Assembly: GCF_026283965.1 (NCBI RefSeq)
Contig: NZ_JAPDPD010000029.1
Span: 1-55,119, forward strand
Source: Dyella subtropica
GTDB lineage: Bacteria > Pseudomonadota > Gammaproteobacteria > Xanthomonadales > Rhodanobacteraceae
DNA: 55,119 nucleotides
Direction of reading: 5' to 3'
Shown: positions 1-8,884 of the stretch, in pieces
How positions within the stretch are numbered: position 1 is the first letter of the stretch
Layout of the letters: each line of letters opens with the position of its first letter
The notes under the pieces: model-generated
What the model was told of the DNA's origin: nothing
The model's input: the letters and a program-made list of their open reading frames with translations, nothing else
Databases searched by the model: none
Program-made: the position numbers and the translations under genes

Positions 1-122
1 CTTCGCGTCGCAAGCAAGGGGAGGAGCCAAGAGCTCGCGACACCGTGCTCCCTCCCTTGCTTGCGACGCGAAGCTAGTCCCGTGGGACAGGGGAGGGCTG
101 GGGAGGGGTAAGCCCTTGCGAC
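1..122. repeat. Long dispersed palindrome, copy 1 (cut by window edge)
   Basis: This is the right part of a long imperfect inverted repeat built around CTTCGCGTCGCAAGCAAGG and its complement CCTTGCTTGCGACGCGAAG (positions 1-19 and 54-73). The outer arm continues as GTCCCGTGGGACAGG and then a G-rich tail. The same unit is complete at 7677-7847. The outer left arm lies beyond the window. It is probably an intergenic REP-like element; no coding potential is seen. Confidence 0.8.
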
Positions 123-149
123 CACGCCACATCCCTTCCACCTGACCTA

Positions 150-195
150 TTGACTACACCTGTAGTCAAGGCGTAGCGTGCCTACACCTGTAGTC
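150..195 (+). promoter_or_regulatory. Two BlaI-type operators over the blaI promoter
   Basis: Two copies of a TACA-CC-TGTA dyad lie just upstream of the repressor gene: the perfect palindrome GACTACACCTGTAGTC at 152-167 and CCTACACCTGTAGTC at 181-195. The TACA/TGTA dyad is the known core of BlaI/MecI operators. The first dyad overlaps a good -35-like TTGACT (150-155), so the dimeric repressor bound there would block transcription of its own operon. The second dyad ends 16 nt before the blaI start codon. Confidence 0.8.
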
Positions 196-211
196 ACGCG
201 GCGTCACGACC

Positions 212-598
212 ATGTCCAAGCCTTCCATCGGCGACCAGGAACTCGCCCTGCTCCATTACCTGGCGGAACACGAACCCGCCTCCGTGGGCGAAGTCGCCAG
301 CGGCTTCGGTGAGCCGCGCGGCCTGGCGCGCTCCACCGTGCTCACCATGATGGAGCGCCTGCGCAGCAAGAAGTATCTGCGCCGCAGGCAGGCCAACGGC
401 GTTTATCGCTACAGCACCGCTACCGGTCCTGGCGAAGCGATGCGGCAAGCCGTGGACCAGTTCGTGGAGAACACCTTGTCCGGCTCGGTTTCGCCGTTCG
501 TCGCGTGGATGTCCGAGAAGGCCGACGTCAGCGATCACGAACTGGCGGAGCTGCAAGCCCTGGTGAGCCAGCTGCAATCCCGGCGCAAGGAGACATGA
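212..598 (+). CDS. blaI: BlaI/MecI/CopY-family transcriptional repressor
   Basis: A 128-residue protein with the penicillinase-repressor winged helix in residues 1-75 (the LARSTVLTMMERLRSKKYL recognition-helix region) and a C-terminal dimerisation part (about 80-125). In this family a dimer binds TACA/TGTA dyads and is inactivated by proteolysis when the partner sensor protease is activated. Two such dyads lie directly upstream. The gene is followed with a 1-nt gap by the M56 sensor gene, so the two are co-transcribed. The inducer is unknown: no beta-lactamase gene is adjacent, so the regulon may concern cell-envelope stress in general. Confidence 0.9.
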   Translation: MSKPSIGDQELALLHYLAEHEPASVGEVASGFGEPRGLARSTVLTMMERLRSKKYLRRRQANGVYRYSTATGPGEAMRQAVDQFVENTLSGSVSPFVAWMSEKADVSDHELAELQALVSQLQSRRKET

Positions 599-599
599 C

Positions 600-2492
600 A
601 TGGATGCGTTTCATGCATTCACCGACCTCGTATTTCCGCGCTTGTTATGGACGTCCATTCAAGCGGCTCTGCTGATCGGCGTGTTGTGGCTGGTCTGCCG
701 CTGGATACCGCGACTGTCGCCGGCCATGCGCAGCATGCTGTGGTGGCTGGTGGGTCTGCAGCTGATGCTCGGTCTGGTGCTCACCAAGCCCCTGGAGCTG
801 CCGCTGCTAGCGCCACCCCAGGATGCACCCGTGTTGTCCACCTCTGATGTGGTGCAGCCGGAGCAGGCGGCCATGCTCCCATCATCCGCGCTGCCGATCG
901 CCACTGCACCGATCGCGCCAGCAACGGATGCCGCGGTCGCCCTGGCCACCACCCCATGGCGGTGGCGCGAAACGCTGGCGGCGCTGTGGTTGATGGGCAT
1001 GGCGGCGCAGCTGGCGCTCGCCTTGCGCCAGTGGCACGAAACGCGCGACGTGATCCGCCATTCAACACCGCTGCATGACGATGCCTTACACCATCTATGC
1101 GTGCAGCAGGCCCGTACGCTCGGCTTGCGGCGCTGCCCAGAGCTGCGCCAGTCCGAGGCCATCGTCTCTCCGCAAGTCACCGGACTCTGGCGTCCACTGA
1201 TTCTGCTGCCGGCGGATCACACCTTGAGCCCGACCGAGTCGGCGATGGCGCTGGCTCACGAGCTGGCTCACCTGCGTCGCGGCGATCTGTGGCTGGGTTG
1301 GGTACCGGCGATCGCGCAGCGCGTGTTCTTTTTCCATCCGCTGGTGGCCTGGGCGATGCGCGAATACGCCTTCCACCGCGAAACCGCTTGCGATGCACAG
1401 GTGCTGCAGCAGTCACGAGCCGAACCGCAGGACTACGGCCGCCTGCTGCTGCGTCTCGGCGTGGCCTTTCCCGTGCCCTCCGGCTTGGCCGGAGCCTCCC
1501 CCACGTTCCAGAACCTGAAAAGGCGATTGATCATGTTGCAGCAAACCGTCAACGACACGGCGCCGCGCGCGCGCGGCTGGTTGCTCGTCGCTCTCGTCGC
1601 ACTGATCGGCGTACTGCCCTATCGCGTGACCGCTGGCGATACCGGCGACGCAGAACAAAAGACGGCGACCAGCGAGGCGACGACACTAACGCCGCCTCCG
1701 CCTCCACCGCCTCCACCGCCCGCGCCACCCGTTGCTGCACTGCCCACACCACCCGCCCCGCCACCAGCCCCGGTGGCACCACCGGCGCCACCCGAGCCCC
1801 CGCGTTACGACCACAGTTTCTCGGCGCACCATGTCGACATCGATACCCATACCGACACCGGCTACGGTTTCGCACTGCTCGATGGCGACTCAGTCACCAT
1901 CAACGGAACCGACAGCGACCTGGCCGTCGCAAAGGCCCTTCGCCAGAACGGCGAACCCGTGCTGTGGTTTCGCAGAGGCGACAAGGCTTATGTGATTCAC
2001 GACGCGGCCTATATCCAGCGCGCCAGAGCCGCGTATGCACCGGCGGCTGCACTCGGTAAGGAGCAAGGCAAGCTGGGCGGTCAGCAAGGTCGGCTCGGAG
2101 GACAGCAAGGCCAACTGGGGAGTCAGCAAGGTGCGCTCGGCGCACGCCTTGGCGAACTGACGGCGCGGCAGGCACGGCTGGCCAACCAGCAAGCTGAGCT
2201 GGAGATGTTGACCAGCCAGGGCAAGCCTACCGCGGAGCTGCAGGCGAAGCAGAAGGCGCTTCAAGCCAGCATGGCCGAACTCGATGCGCAGCAGGAAGCG
2301 ATCAACCGGCAACAGGAAGCGTTCGACAAGCAACAGGAAGCGCTGGACAAGCAGCAGGCTGAACTCGGTGCGCAGCAGGAGGCACTCGGCAAGCGACAGG
2401 AGCAGGCCCTCGACCAAGCAAACCAGCAGATCAAGAAGCTACTGGACGAGGCGCTGGCGAAGGGCATCGCGACACCTGCCGTCAGCCGCTAA
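600..2492 (+). CDS. BlaR1-like M56 membrane metallopeptidase with Gln-rich coiled-coil C-terminus
   Basis: A 630-residue sensor protease, partner of the upstream repressor. Hydrophobic segments lie near residues 15-35, 45-62 and 125-142. The zinc site is HELAH (H220, E221, H224) with E261 of HRETACD as likely third ligand. A further membrane helix is near 325-345. Instead of the penicillin-binding sensor domain of classical BlaR1, the periplasmic part has a proline tract (about 360-402), a small globular region (410-480) and then about 140 residues of repeats rich in QQ, LG and KQQEAL that look like coiled coil. Proteolysis of BlaI is inferred from the family. The C-terminus suggests a ligand other than a beta-lactam. 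Confidence 0.85.
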   Translation: MDAFHAFTDLVFPRLLWTSIQAALLIGVLWLVCRWIPRLSPAMRSMLWWLVGLQLMLGLVLTKPLELPLLAPPQDAPVLSTSDVVQPEQAAMLPSSALPIATAPIAPATDAAVALATTPWRWRETLAALWLMGMAAQLALALRQWHETRDVIRHSTPLHDDALHHLCVQQARTLGLRRCPELRQSEAIVSPQVTGLWRPLILLPADHTLSPTESAMALAHELAHLRRGDLWLGWVPAIAQRVFFFHPLVAWAMREYAFHRETACDAQVLQQSRAEPQDYGRLLLRLGVAFPVPSGLAGASPTFQNLKRRLIMLQQTVNDTAPRARGWLLVALVALIGVLPYRVTAGDTGDAEQKTATSEATTLTPPPPPPPPPPAPPVAALPTPPAPPPAPVAPPAPPEPPRYDHSFSAHHVDIDTHTDTGYGFALLDGDSVTINGTDSDLAVAKALRQNGEPVLWFRRGDKAYVIHDAAYIQRARAAYAPAAALGKEQGKLGGQQGRLGGQQGQLGSQQGALGARLGELTARQARLANQQAELEMLTSQGKPTAELQAKQKALQASMAELDAQQEAINRQQEAFDKQQEALDKQQAELGAQQEALGKRQEQALDQANQQIKKLLDEALAKGIATPAVSR

Positions 2493-2504
2493 TGCCATAA
2501 CTCC

Positions 2505-2540
2505 CTCTCCCCCGTGCACAAATCGGTGAACGGGGGAGAG
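2505..2540. terminator. Terminator hairpin between convergent genes
   Basis: CTCTCCCCCGT (2505-2515) is perfectly complementary to ACGGGGGAGAG (2530-2540), separated by 14 nt. It lies in the 61-nt gap between the convergent M56 peptidase and S9 peptidase genes. No strong T-run follows on either strand, so whether termination is intrinsic is uncertain. Confidence 0.6.
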
Positions 2541-2553
2541 GAAGACAAGCCAC

Positions 2554-4902
2554 TCAATCCTTCGGCGGCTTCAACACGTATTCCTTCGGCGGCGTTGCCT
2601 CCATCAAATAACGCACGAAGTAATCCCAGCGCTTGCGGGTCATGTAGTAGCTGGCCGTGGCGTAACCATGGCGCGCATTGGGAATGAGCAGCAGATCGAA
2701 ATCCTTGTTGGCCTTGATCAGCGCATCGACCACCAGCAGCGTCTGATACGGCGGCACGTTGTCGTCCATGGTGCCGTGCGCCAGCAACAGGTGCCCCTTC
2801 AACTTGTCGGCATACACCTGGTTGGCCTGATTGTCGTAATTGCTCTTGCCGTCCTTGTCCTTCACCAGCAGACCGTGCCATTTCTCGGCCCAGTCGTCTT
2901 CGTAATTGCGGTTGTCGTGGTTGCCGCTTTCGGCGATGCCGACCTTGAAGAAGTCCGGGTACATGAACATCGCACCCACCGTGGCATTGCCGCCGCCGGA
3001 ATGGCCCCACATGCCGACGCGGTCCATGTCGATCCAGGCATAGCGCTTGCCCAGCTCTTTCAGACCAGCGACCTGGTCGGGCAGCGTGTTGTCGATGATG
3101 TTGCCGTAGTACGCGTCATGGAACGCCTTGGAACGCCACGGCGTACCCATGCCGTCGATGGCGACCACGATGAAGCCCAGTTCGGCCAGCGACTGATGGT
3201 CGCTGCGCGCCGACGTGAAGCTGCGCGTGCCGACGGAACCGGTCTGCGGACCTGGGTAGACGTAATCGATGATCGGGTATTTCTTGCTCGGATCGAAGTT
3301 GGTCGGCTTGAACATCAGGCCGTACAGATCGGTCTTGCCGTCGCGCCCCTTCACCGTGAACGGCTCCGGCGCCTTCCAGCCGGTGGCGAGCAGGCGGCTG
3401 ATATCGGCCTTGGCGACCTGCGCCACGGTGTGGCCGTCATCCGACGAGCGCAGCACTGTCACCGGCGGCACGGTTGGCGTGGAATACGCATCCACGAATA
3501 GACGTCCATCCGGCGATAGCGTCACGGTGTGATCGGAGTCTTCCGGCGTCAGCAGTGCCGGCTTGCCGCCATCCAGGCTCACCTTCCAGAACTGCTGGTA
3601 GTAAGGATCGACGCCCTTGGTGCGACCCACGCCGCGGAACCACAGCGTGCGCGTCTTCGCATCGACCTTGAGCACTTCGGTGACATTGCCGTCGCCGGTA
3701 GTGATGGCACGCTTGCGCTTGCCGGTATTGAGGTCGTACAGGTACAGGTTGCCCCAGTTGTTGCGCTCGCTGAACCAGATCGCCTCGTGGGTCTCCGGCA
3801 GATAGCTCCAGTTGACCTTGCCGTTGCCGCTCTCGTAATACGTCGGCACCTTCTCATCGAACACAGTACGCACTGTGCCGGTCTGCGCATCCGCGATGCG
3901 GAACCACGCCTGCTTGTGATCGCGCGACGACGACACGAAAGCCAGTGTCTTGCCGTCAGCCGCCCACTGCACATCGTCCCAGCCGCCGTCGCGGCCGCAG
4001 CTCACGTCGTCGCACAGGGTGGAGCGGTGCTGATCGGGCTCCATCTTCAGGCGCACTACGTTCTTGCTCGGCACGTCGATAATCACGCGCTCGATCATGG
4101 TGACGTGCTCGTCGCCCACCAGCGGGTACTTCCACTTCTCCAGCTTGGGACGGCCCACGTTGGTGCTGACCAGAAACATATCGCTGGTCTTGCGCTGGTC
4201 CTGCTGGAAGGTGGCGATCTGCTTCGAATCCGGCGACCACACCAGGATGGCATTGTCGGAATGCTTCCAGCCGGCGTTGTCGGTGGCGTAGCCGAAATCT
4301 TCGATACCGTCGGTGGTGAGCTGGGTTTCCGTGCCGCTGGCGACATCGCGCAGCCACAGGTTCCAGTGGCGGATGAAGGCTTCGGTCTTCTTGTCCGGCG
4401 ACAGCACACCGGGCTCGTCGCCGCTCTTGGCGTCCGCGTCCTTGGACTTCGCGCCCTTGCCAGCGACACACACGCCTTCGGCATTGAGGTCGCACAGGTA
4501 GTGCTTGCCGCGCAGGTTCACGTCGAGCCGGCCATCCGCGGTGGTGCTGAAATCGGTGATGCCGGGCTTCTTGGCGTCCACCGGCTTGCCGATGACCTTG
4601 CCCAGCGCCGCGGCGAGCTTGGTTTGGTCAAAGGCCGGCTCGGCGTTGCCGTTGCTGACATCCATGCGCAGGTAGCGATCGCCATTGATGTCGTGATCGC
4701 GATACCAAAAGTGGCCGTCATCCAGCCAGGTCACGCTCTGCACCGCGTGATCGACCAGCGGCATGGTGTTGTAGCCGATCAGGCGCTCGGCCTTGGCGTA
4801 ATCCTCAGCCGTCAGCGTCTTGCTCTGCGCGGCCACGCCGGCCGACAACGTACTCAACACCAGCGCGCCCAGCAGGCGCGACCTGTCCATCTTCAAACCC
4901 AT
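2554..4902 (-). CDS. Secreted S9 family (dipeptidyl peptidase IV-like) serine peptidase
   Basis: A 782-residue protein with an N-terminal signal peptide (hydrophobic core near residues 10-24, ending AAQ). A beta-propeller DPPIV N-terminal domain spans roughly 100-500 and an alpha/beta-hydrolase peptidase domain 540-770. The catalytic triad is readable: Ser635 in GHSGGG, Asp713 in HGTMDDNVP and His745 in NARHGYA. Family members release N-terminal dipeptides, usually Xaa-Pro, in the periplasm or outside the cell. The nucleophile elbow is GHSGGG rather than the usual GWSYGG of DPP4, a modest deviation. It is monocistronic and convergent with the M56 gene. Confidence 0.9.
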   Translation of the reverse strand: MGLKMDRSRLLGALVLSTLSAGVAAQSKTLTAEDYAKAERLIGYNTMPLVDHAVQSVTWLDDGHFWYRDHDINGDRYLRMDVSNGNAEPAFDQTKLAAALGKVIGKPVDAKKPGITDFSTTADGRLDVNLRGKHYLCDLNAEGVCVAGKGAKSKDADAKSGDEPGVLSPDKKTEAFIRHWNLWLRDVASGTETQLTTDGIEDFGYATDNAGWKHSDNAILVWSPDSKQIATFQQDQRKTSDMFLVSTNVGRPKLEKWKYPLVGDEHVTMIERVIIDVPSKNVVRLKMEPDQHRSTLCDDVSCGRDGGWDDVQWAADGKTLAFVSSSRDHKQAWFRIADAQTGTVRTVFDEKVPTYYESGNGKVNWSYLPETHEAIWFSERNNWGNLYLYDLNTGKRKRAITTGDGNVTEVLKVDAKTRTLWFRGVGRTKGVDPYYQQFWKVSLDGGKPALLTPEDSDHTVTLSPDGRLFVDAYSTPTVPPVTVLRSSDDGHTVAQVAKADISRLLATGWKAPEPFTVKGRDGKTDLYGLMFKPTNFDPSKKYPIIDYVYPGPQTGSVGTRSFTSARSDHQSLAELGFIVVAIDGMGTPWRSKAFHDAYYGNIIDNTLPDQVAGLKELGKRYAWIDMDRVGMWGHSGGGNATVGAMFMYPDFFKVGIAESGNHDNRNYEDDWAEKWHGLLVKDKDGKSNYDNQANQVYADKLKGHLLLAHGTMDDNVPPYQTLLVVDALIKANKDFDLLLIPNARHGYATASYYMTRKRWDYFVRYLMEATPPKEYVLKPPKD

Positions 4903-5065
4903 GCTCTACTCCCCCTAGAAAAGGCGACACCCACGGAGGCCCGCCGTGGCCTGATACGTCCAAACCCATGGATCGTAGTCCGGAGGTCATGGTCAGACCC
5001 CTGCCAGAAGTCCCTGCCTGCGGCAGAATGCCCCCCCACCGTCCCCATCGCCGAGCATCCCCCTC

Positions 5066-5461
5066 ATGAACGATCCGACCCTGCCCTTGCCCGAAGCACG
5101 TCTGCTGGAGATGGTCTTCCCCGACCACACCAATCACCTCGGCACGTTGTTCGGCGGACAGGCTCTTGCGTGGATGGACAAAGCCGCCTTCATCGTCGCC
5201 TCGCGCCACGCGCGCCGCATCGTCGTCACCGCCCGCTCCGAAGAAGTCAATTTCCGCGTGCCCGTGCGCAAAGGTCAGCTGGTGGAACTGGTCGCACGCA
5301 TCGTCCAAGTCGGCCGCAGCTCCATGCACGTGGAGGTGGAAATGACCGCCGAAGACCCACTCACCGGCGACCGCCGCATCTGCACCACCGGCCGCTTCGT
5401 GATGATTGCTCTCGATTCCAACGGCGCGTCGACCCACGTGCCGGCACTGAACGCTCAGTAG
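5066..5461 (+). CDS. Hotdog-fold acyl-CoA thioesterase
   Basis: A 131-residue YciA/BFIT-type thioesterase. The motif HTNHLGTLFGGQALAWMD (about residues 24-41) is the family's core, with the acidic residue at the helix start expected to take part in CoA-thioester hydrolysis. The stretch SEEVNFRVPVRKGQLVEL is the conserved second strand region. It would hydrolyse acyl-CoA in the cytosol; chain-length preference cannot be read. The TAG stop codon lies inside the left end (GTAGGAG) of the palindromic element that follows, so that element forms the gene's 3' border. Confidence 0.88.
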   Translation: MNDPTLPLPEARLLEMVFPDHTNHLGTLFGGQALAWMDKAAFIVASRHARRIVVTARSEEVNFRVPVRKGQLVELVARIVQVGRSSMHVEVEMTAEDPLTGDRRICTTGRFVMIALDSNGASTHVPALNAQ

Positions 5462-5630
5462 GAGCGCACCCTGTGCGCGACAAACCGGCAGGACTGCCGG
5501 TTTGCACGGCGCAAGCCACCCGCAGAGTGAGGGCCAGGGATGGCCCGAATGAAAGCCCTGCGCGAGCAGGGCCGTTGTTTGAAAATGCGCGGTCCTTGCA
5601 GACCGTTTCGCGCACAGGGTGCGCTCCTAC
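5458..5630. repeat. 173-bp terminal-inverted-repeat element (GTAGGAGCGCACC family), copy 1
   Basis: The element opens with GTAGGAGCGCACCCTGTGCG and closes with the complement CGCACAGGGTGCGCTCCTAC. Internal hairpins include CAAACCGGCAGGACTGCCGGTTTG (5482-5505 region) and GGGCC/GGCCC pairs. A second, diverged copy with the same ends and the same first 50 bp is at 36929-37079. Such elements are frequent REP/MITE-like intergenic sequences in Xanthomonadaceae; the function is unknown. Confidence 0.85.
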
Positions 5631-5657
5631 AGGTGGCGGTGCGGGAATCTCGGCGTT

Positions 5658-6560
5658 TCATAGGGGAGCGTTCTTCATCACTTCCGCCAGCCAGTCGATG
5701 AATACGCGCAGTCGCAACGGTTGCTGGCGCTGGCGCAGGTACACCACGTTCACCGGTAGCACAGGGGGCGGATACGCCGGCAGCAGTTCGCGCAACTCGC
5801 CTCGGGCCAGCGCTGCGCCAATGCGATAACGCGGGAACTGCGCTATGCCCAGGCCCGCTTCGCAGCAGGCCAGGTAGGCTTCGACGCCATTTACCGTGAC
5901 CAGGGACGGCATGGTCACCTCACGCAACTTGCGGCCGACCATGAAATCCAGCGGCGTCGAGCGGCGTGTATTGGGCGAAGCCCAATTCACCGCGAGGTGC
6001 CCTTCACTCAGCGCGGCCAGCGTTTCGGGCATGCCATGCTTTTTCACATAGCCCGCGCTCGCCACGGTGACCTGTTCCAGCGTGGCGACGCGTCGGCCGA
6101 TCATGCTGGAATCGCGCAGTTCGCCGGAACGCAGCACGCAGTCCACGCCCTCCTGCACCAGGTCCACAAAACGGTCGCTGGTGCCTAGGTCGAGTTCCAC
6201 CTGGGGATAACGGGCAAAGAATGCCGGCAGGCTCGGCACCACCAGATGCCGCGCCATGGTGCCCGGCATATCCACGCGTATGCGCCCTTTCGGCTGCACC
6301 GCCGCTTCGCGGAAATTCGCCTCCACCTCGTCGAGGTCGGTCAGCAAACGCACGCAATGACCGTAGTACACCTCGCCATCGCGGGTGGGGTGCACGCTGC
6401 GCGTGGTCCGCTGCAGCAGATGCGAACCCAGCCGCGCTTCCAATCGCTTGATGGTATGCGTCAACGTGGCGCGCGGCAGGCTGAGGTCGTCGGCCGCGCG
6501 GGTAAAGCTGCCCAGTTCCACGATGCGCGTGAACACTCGCATAGCTTGCAGCTGGTCCAT
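5658..6560 (-). CDS. LysR-family transcriptional regulator
   Basis: A 300-residue LTTR. The N-terminal winged helix-turn-helix is in residues 1-60 (MDQLQAMRVFTRIVELGSF, then AADDLSLPRATLTHTIKRLE). The periplasmic-binding-like effector domain is in residues 90-290. It is divergent from an aldo/keto reductase gene 117 bp away, an arrangement in which the LTTR usually controls the neighbouring enzyme. The sequence resembles the DsdC/YafC-like group common beside oxidoreductases. The inducer is unknown. Confidence 0.9.
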   Translation of the reverse strand: MDQLQAMRVFTRIVELGSFTRAADDLSLPRATLTHTIKRLEARLGSHLLQRTTRSVHPTRDGEVYYGHCVRLLTDLDEVEANFREAAVQPKGRIRVDMPGTMARHLVVPSLPAFFARYPQVELDLGTSDRFVDLVQEGVDCVLRSGELRDSSMIGRRVATLEQVTVASAGYVKKHGMPETLAALSEGHLAVNWASPNTRRSTPLDFMVGRKLREVTMPSLVTVNGVEAYLACCEAGLGIAQFPRYRIGAALARGELRELLPAYPPPVLPVNVVYLRQRQQPLRLRVFIDWLAEVMKNAPL

Positions 6561-6600
6561 GATGGTTGGCCCGGGATTGTTGGTGATTTTGAAATAGACA

Positions 6601-6626
6601 TGTCGATTATTGATTATTTATCGACA
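6601..6626. promoter_or_regulatory. Candidate LysR-type operator between divergent genes
   Basis: TGTCGAT (6601-6607) and ATCGACA (6620-6626) form a dyad with a 12-bp AT-rich spacer, in the middle of the LysR/aldo-keto reductase divergent intergenic region. A long interrupted dyad with an AT-rich centre fits an LTTR binding site (T-N11-A type). Assignment to this regulator is inferred from position only. Confidence 0.55.
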
Positions 6627-6677
6627 GGCCGTGCAAGCGCAGGATAGGCGCACTTTCCCACCACCCGAGACCCAAAC

Positions 6678-7670
6678 ATGCAAACTCGACTGCTTGGCCG
6701 GCACGGCCCCAAGGTTTCCGCCCTCGGTTTGGGCTGCATGGGGATGAGCGATTTTTACGGCGTGCCCGACGACGTCGAATCCATCGCCACCATCCACCAC
6801 GCGCTGGAACGCGGTTTCAACCTGCTCGATACCGCCGACGTGTACGGCCCGCACACCAACGAGATCCTGGTCGGCAAAGCCATTCGCGATCGACGCGATC
6901 AGGCCTTCGTCGCCACCAAGTTCGGCTTGGTACGCACACCGGGCGAACCGCAATCGCGCGGCATCAACGGACGCCCGGAGTACGTGCGCGCTTCCGTCGA
7001 GGGCAGCCTCAAGCGTCTGGGCGTCGACCATATCGACCTGTACTACCAGCACCGCGTCGATCCGACGGTGCCGATCGAGGAAACCGTCGGCGCCATGGCG
7101 GAACTCGTCAGCGCCGGCAAGGTGCGCCACATCGGTCTATGCGAAGTCTCCGCCGCTACGCTCGAGCGAGCGCACGCCGTGCATCCCATCGCCGCCATGC
7201 AGACCGAGTTTTCGCTGTGGACGCGCGACCCGCAGGAGACCGATGTGCTCGAAGCCTGCCGTCGCCTCGGCGTGAGTCTGGTCGCCTACTCGCCGCTGGG
7301 CCGCGGTTTCCTGACCGGTGCGATCACCAAGCCGGAAGACTTCGAGGCGGACGACTATCGCCGCCACAGCCCCCGCTTCCAGGGCGAGAACTTCCACCGC
7401 AATCTGCGCTTGGTCGAACAGGTGAAACAGCTGGCCAGCGACAAGGGCTGCACACCGGCGCAGCTGGCATTGGCCTGGGTGCTGGCACAAGGCGACGACG
7501 TGATCGGCATCCCGGGCACCAAGCGTCGCGACCGTCTCGATGAGAATCTCGCCGCGCTGGAGGTGAAGCTCAGCGATGCAGAGCTGACGGCCATCGATGC
7601 GATCTTCCCGGCGGATGCGGTGGCAGGTACGCGTTATGCGGAGCACATGATGAAGTTGATCAACGCTTGA
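6678..7670 (+). CDS. Aldo/keto reductase (YakC/AKR13-like)
   Basis: A 330-residue TIM-barrel NADPH-dependent oxidoreductase. The catalytic tetrad is readable as Asp51, Tyr56 (DTADVYG), Lys81 (ATKFG) and His125 (YYQHRVD). The N-terminus [13 protein letters not shown] and the C-terminal coenzyme segment [17 protein letters not shown] fit the group that reduces aldehydes and small ketones. It starts 52 bp downstream of the candidate LysR operator and is probably controlled by the divergent LysR protein. The substrate cannot be read. Confidence 0.9.
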   Translation: MQTRLLGRHGPKVSALGLGCMGMSDFYGVPDDVESIATIHHALERGFNLLDTADVYGPHTNEILVGKAIRDRRDQAFVATKFGLVRTPGEPQSRGINGRPEYVRASVEGSLKRLGVDHIDLYYQHRVDPTVPIEETVGAMAELVSAGKVRHIGLCEVSAATLERAHAVHPIAAMQTEFSLWTRDPQETDVLEACRRLGVSLVAYSPLGRGFLTGAITKPEDFEADDYRRHSPRFQGENFHRNLRLVEQVKQLASDKGCTPAQLALAWVLAQGDDVIGIPGTKRRDRLDENLAALEVKLSDAELTAIDAIFPADAVAGTRYAEHMMKLINA

Positions 7671-7676
7671 GGCGTT

Positions 7677-7847
7677 GTCGCTAGGGCCCACCCCTCCCCA
7701 ACCCTCCCCTGTCCCACGGGACTAGCTTCGCGTCGCAAGCAAGGGAGGGAGCAGGTCGTCGCGAGCTTCTAGCTCCTCCCCTTGCTTGCGACGCGAAGCT
7801 AGCCCCGTGGGACAGGGGGAGGCTGGGAGGGGGTAAGCCCTAGCGAC
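7677..7847. repeat. 171-bp near-palindrome, complete copy
   Basis: The left arm (7677-7752) reads GTCGCTAGGG, then C-rich sequence, GTCCCACGGGACTAGC, then CTTCGCGTCGCAAGCAAGG. The right arm (7772-7847) is its imperfect complement ending CCCTAGCGAC. The loop is about 19 nt. The left arm begins right after the aldo/keto reductase stop, and the unit fills the gap before queF. A partial copy is at 1-122. As RNA it would form a very stable hairpin and could end transcription of the upstream gene. Confidence 0.85.
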
Positions 7848-7892
7848 ACCCTCACCCAAACCCACCCCAGCGCATTCCTCTAAAATGCGCCC

Positions 7893-8714
7893 ATGACCAC
7901 CCCCGAACACTCCCCCCTCGGCAAAAGCACCGTCTACGCCGACCGCTACGACCCCGGCCTGCTGTTTCCCATCCCGCGCAGCATCAAGCGCGAGGAAATC
8001 GGCGTTGGCGAACCGCTGCCGTTTTACGGCGTCGACATCTGGAACGCCTACGAACTCTCGTGGCTGGACGCACGCGGCAAGCCGGTGGTGGCGCTGGCCG
8101 AATTCCGTGTCCCGGCGACCTCGCCGAACATCATCGAATCGAAGTCGTTCAAGCTGTATCTCAACGGCTTCGCGCAAGAGCGCATCGCGGATGCGTCGGC
8201 GCTGATCGACACACTCAGCCGCGACCTGTCCGCCGCGGCTGGCGCCACGATCGACGTGCGGCTGAGCGACACCAGCGCACAAGGCCACGCCATCGTCGAT
8301 CTGGACGGCCATGTGATCGACACGCTGGATATCGATGTCGACGACTACGGCCCGCCCAAGGCCGACTATCTGCACGCCACCACCAGCGATGTCGTGGAAG
8401 AAACCCTGGTATCGAACCTGCTGCGCTCCAACTGCCCGGTGACCGGACAGCCGGATTGGGGCAGCGTGCAGATCCGCTATCGCGGCCCCCGCATCGATCC
8501 GGCCGGCCTGCTGCGCTACCTGGTGTCGTTCCGCAATCACAACGAATTCCACGAGCAGTGCGTGGAGCGCATTTTCGTGGACGTCACGGCACGCTGCGCA
8601 CCGCAACAACTCAGCGTGTACGCGCGCTACACGCGACGCGGCGGTCTGGACATCAACCCGTTCCGCAGCAGCGTGGCCGCGACACCGGGCAATCCGCGAG
8701 GAGCGCGCCAGTAA
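7893..8714 (+). CDS. queF: NADPH-dependent 7-cyano-7-deazaguanine reductase (long form)
   Basis: A 273-residue YqcD-type QueF, which reduces preQ0 to preQ1 in queuosine biosynthesis. The QueF substrate-binding motif is E82-S-K-S-F-K (within [13 protein letters not shown]), in the N-terminal half. The catalytic cysteine that forms the thioimide is C181 in [12 protein letters not shown], in the C-terminal half, followed by Asp188. The [16 protein letters not shown] segment is the conserved E/H active-site region. The length agrees with the bimodular enterobacterial form. No preQ1 riboswitch was recognised in the 45 bp before the start. Confidence 0.95.
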   Translation: MTTPEHSPLGKSTVYADRYDPGLLFPIPRSIKREEIGVGEPLPFYGVDIWNAYELSWLDARGKPVVALAEFRVPATSPNIIESKSFKLYLNGFAQERIADASALIDTLSRDLSAAAGATIDVRLSDTSAQGHAIVDLDGHVIDTLDIDVDDYGPPKADYLHATTSDVVEETLVSNLLRSNCPVTGQPDWGSVQIRYRGPRIDPAGLLRYLVSFRNHNEFHEQCVERIFVDVTARCAPQQLSVYARYTRRGGLDINPFRSSVAATPGNPRGARQ

Positions 8715-8884
8715 CCGCGCGCGTGCTGCCGGCTGAACCTTCGCGAACACCATCGTAAGACGACATCGTCGCTGAACTCATTACTAACCCCAGCTTCATA
8801 TCGGTGGCACTAGCCTCCCCCCTACTCGGAAGGCGATCGGCCTGGCCCGGTCGCTTGTCACTCATCGACTCGAGGATGCCGCAC

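Noticed and set aside
3529-5829. Long plus-strand open frame of 766 codons
   Set aside because: It is antisense to the S9 peptidase and overlaps the thioesterase; the composition is that of a high-GC shadow frame with no domain.
7848-7892. preQ1 riboswitch before queF
   Set aside because: Only 45 bp between the palindrome and the start codon, with no recognisable preQ1-I/II elements.
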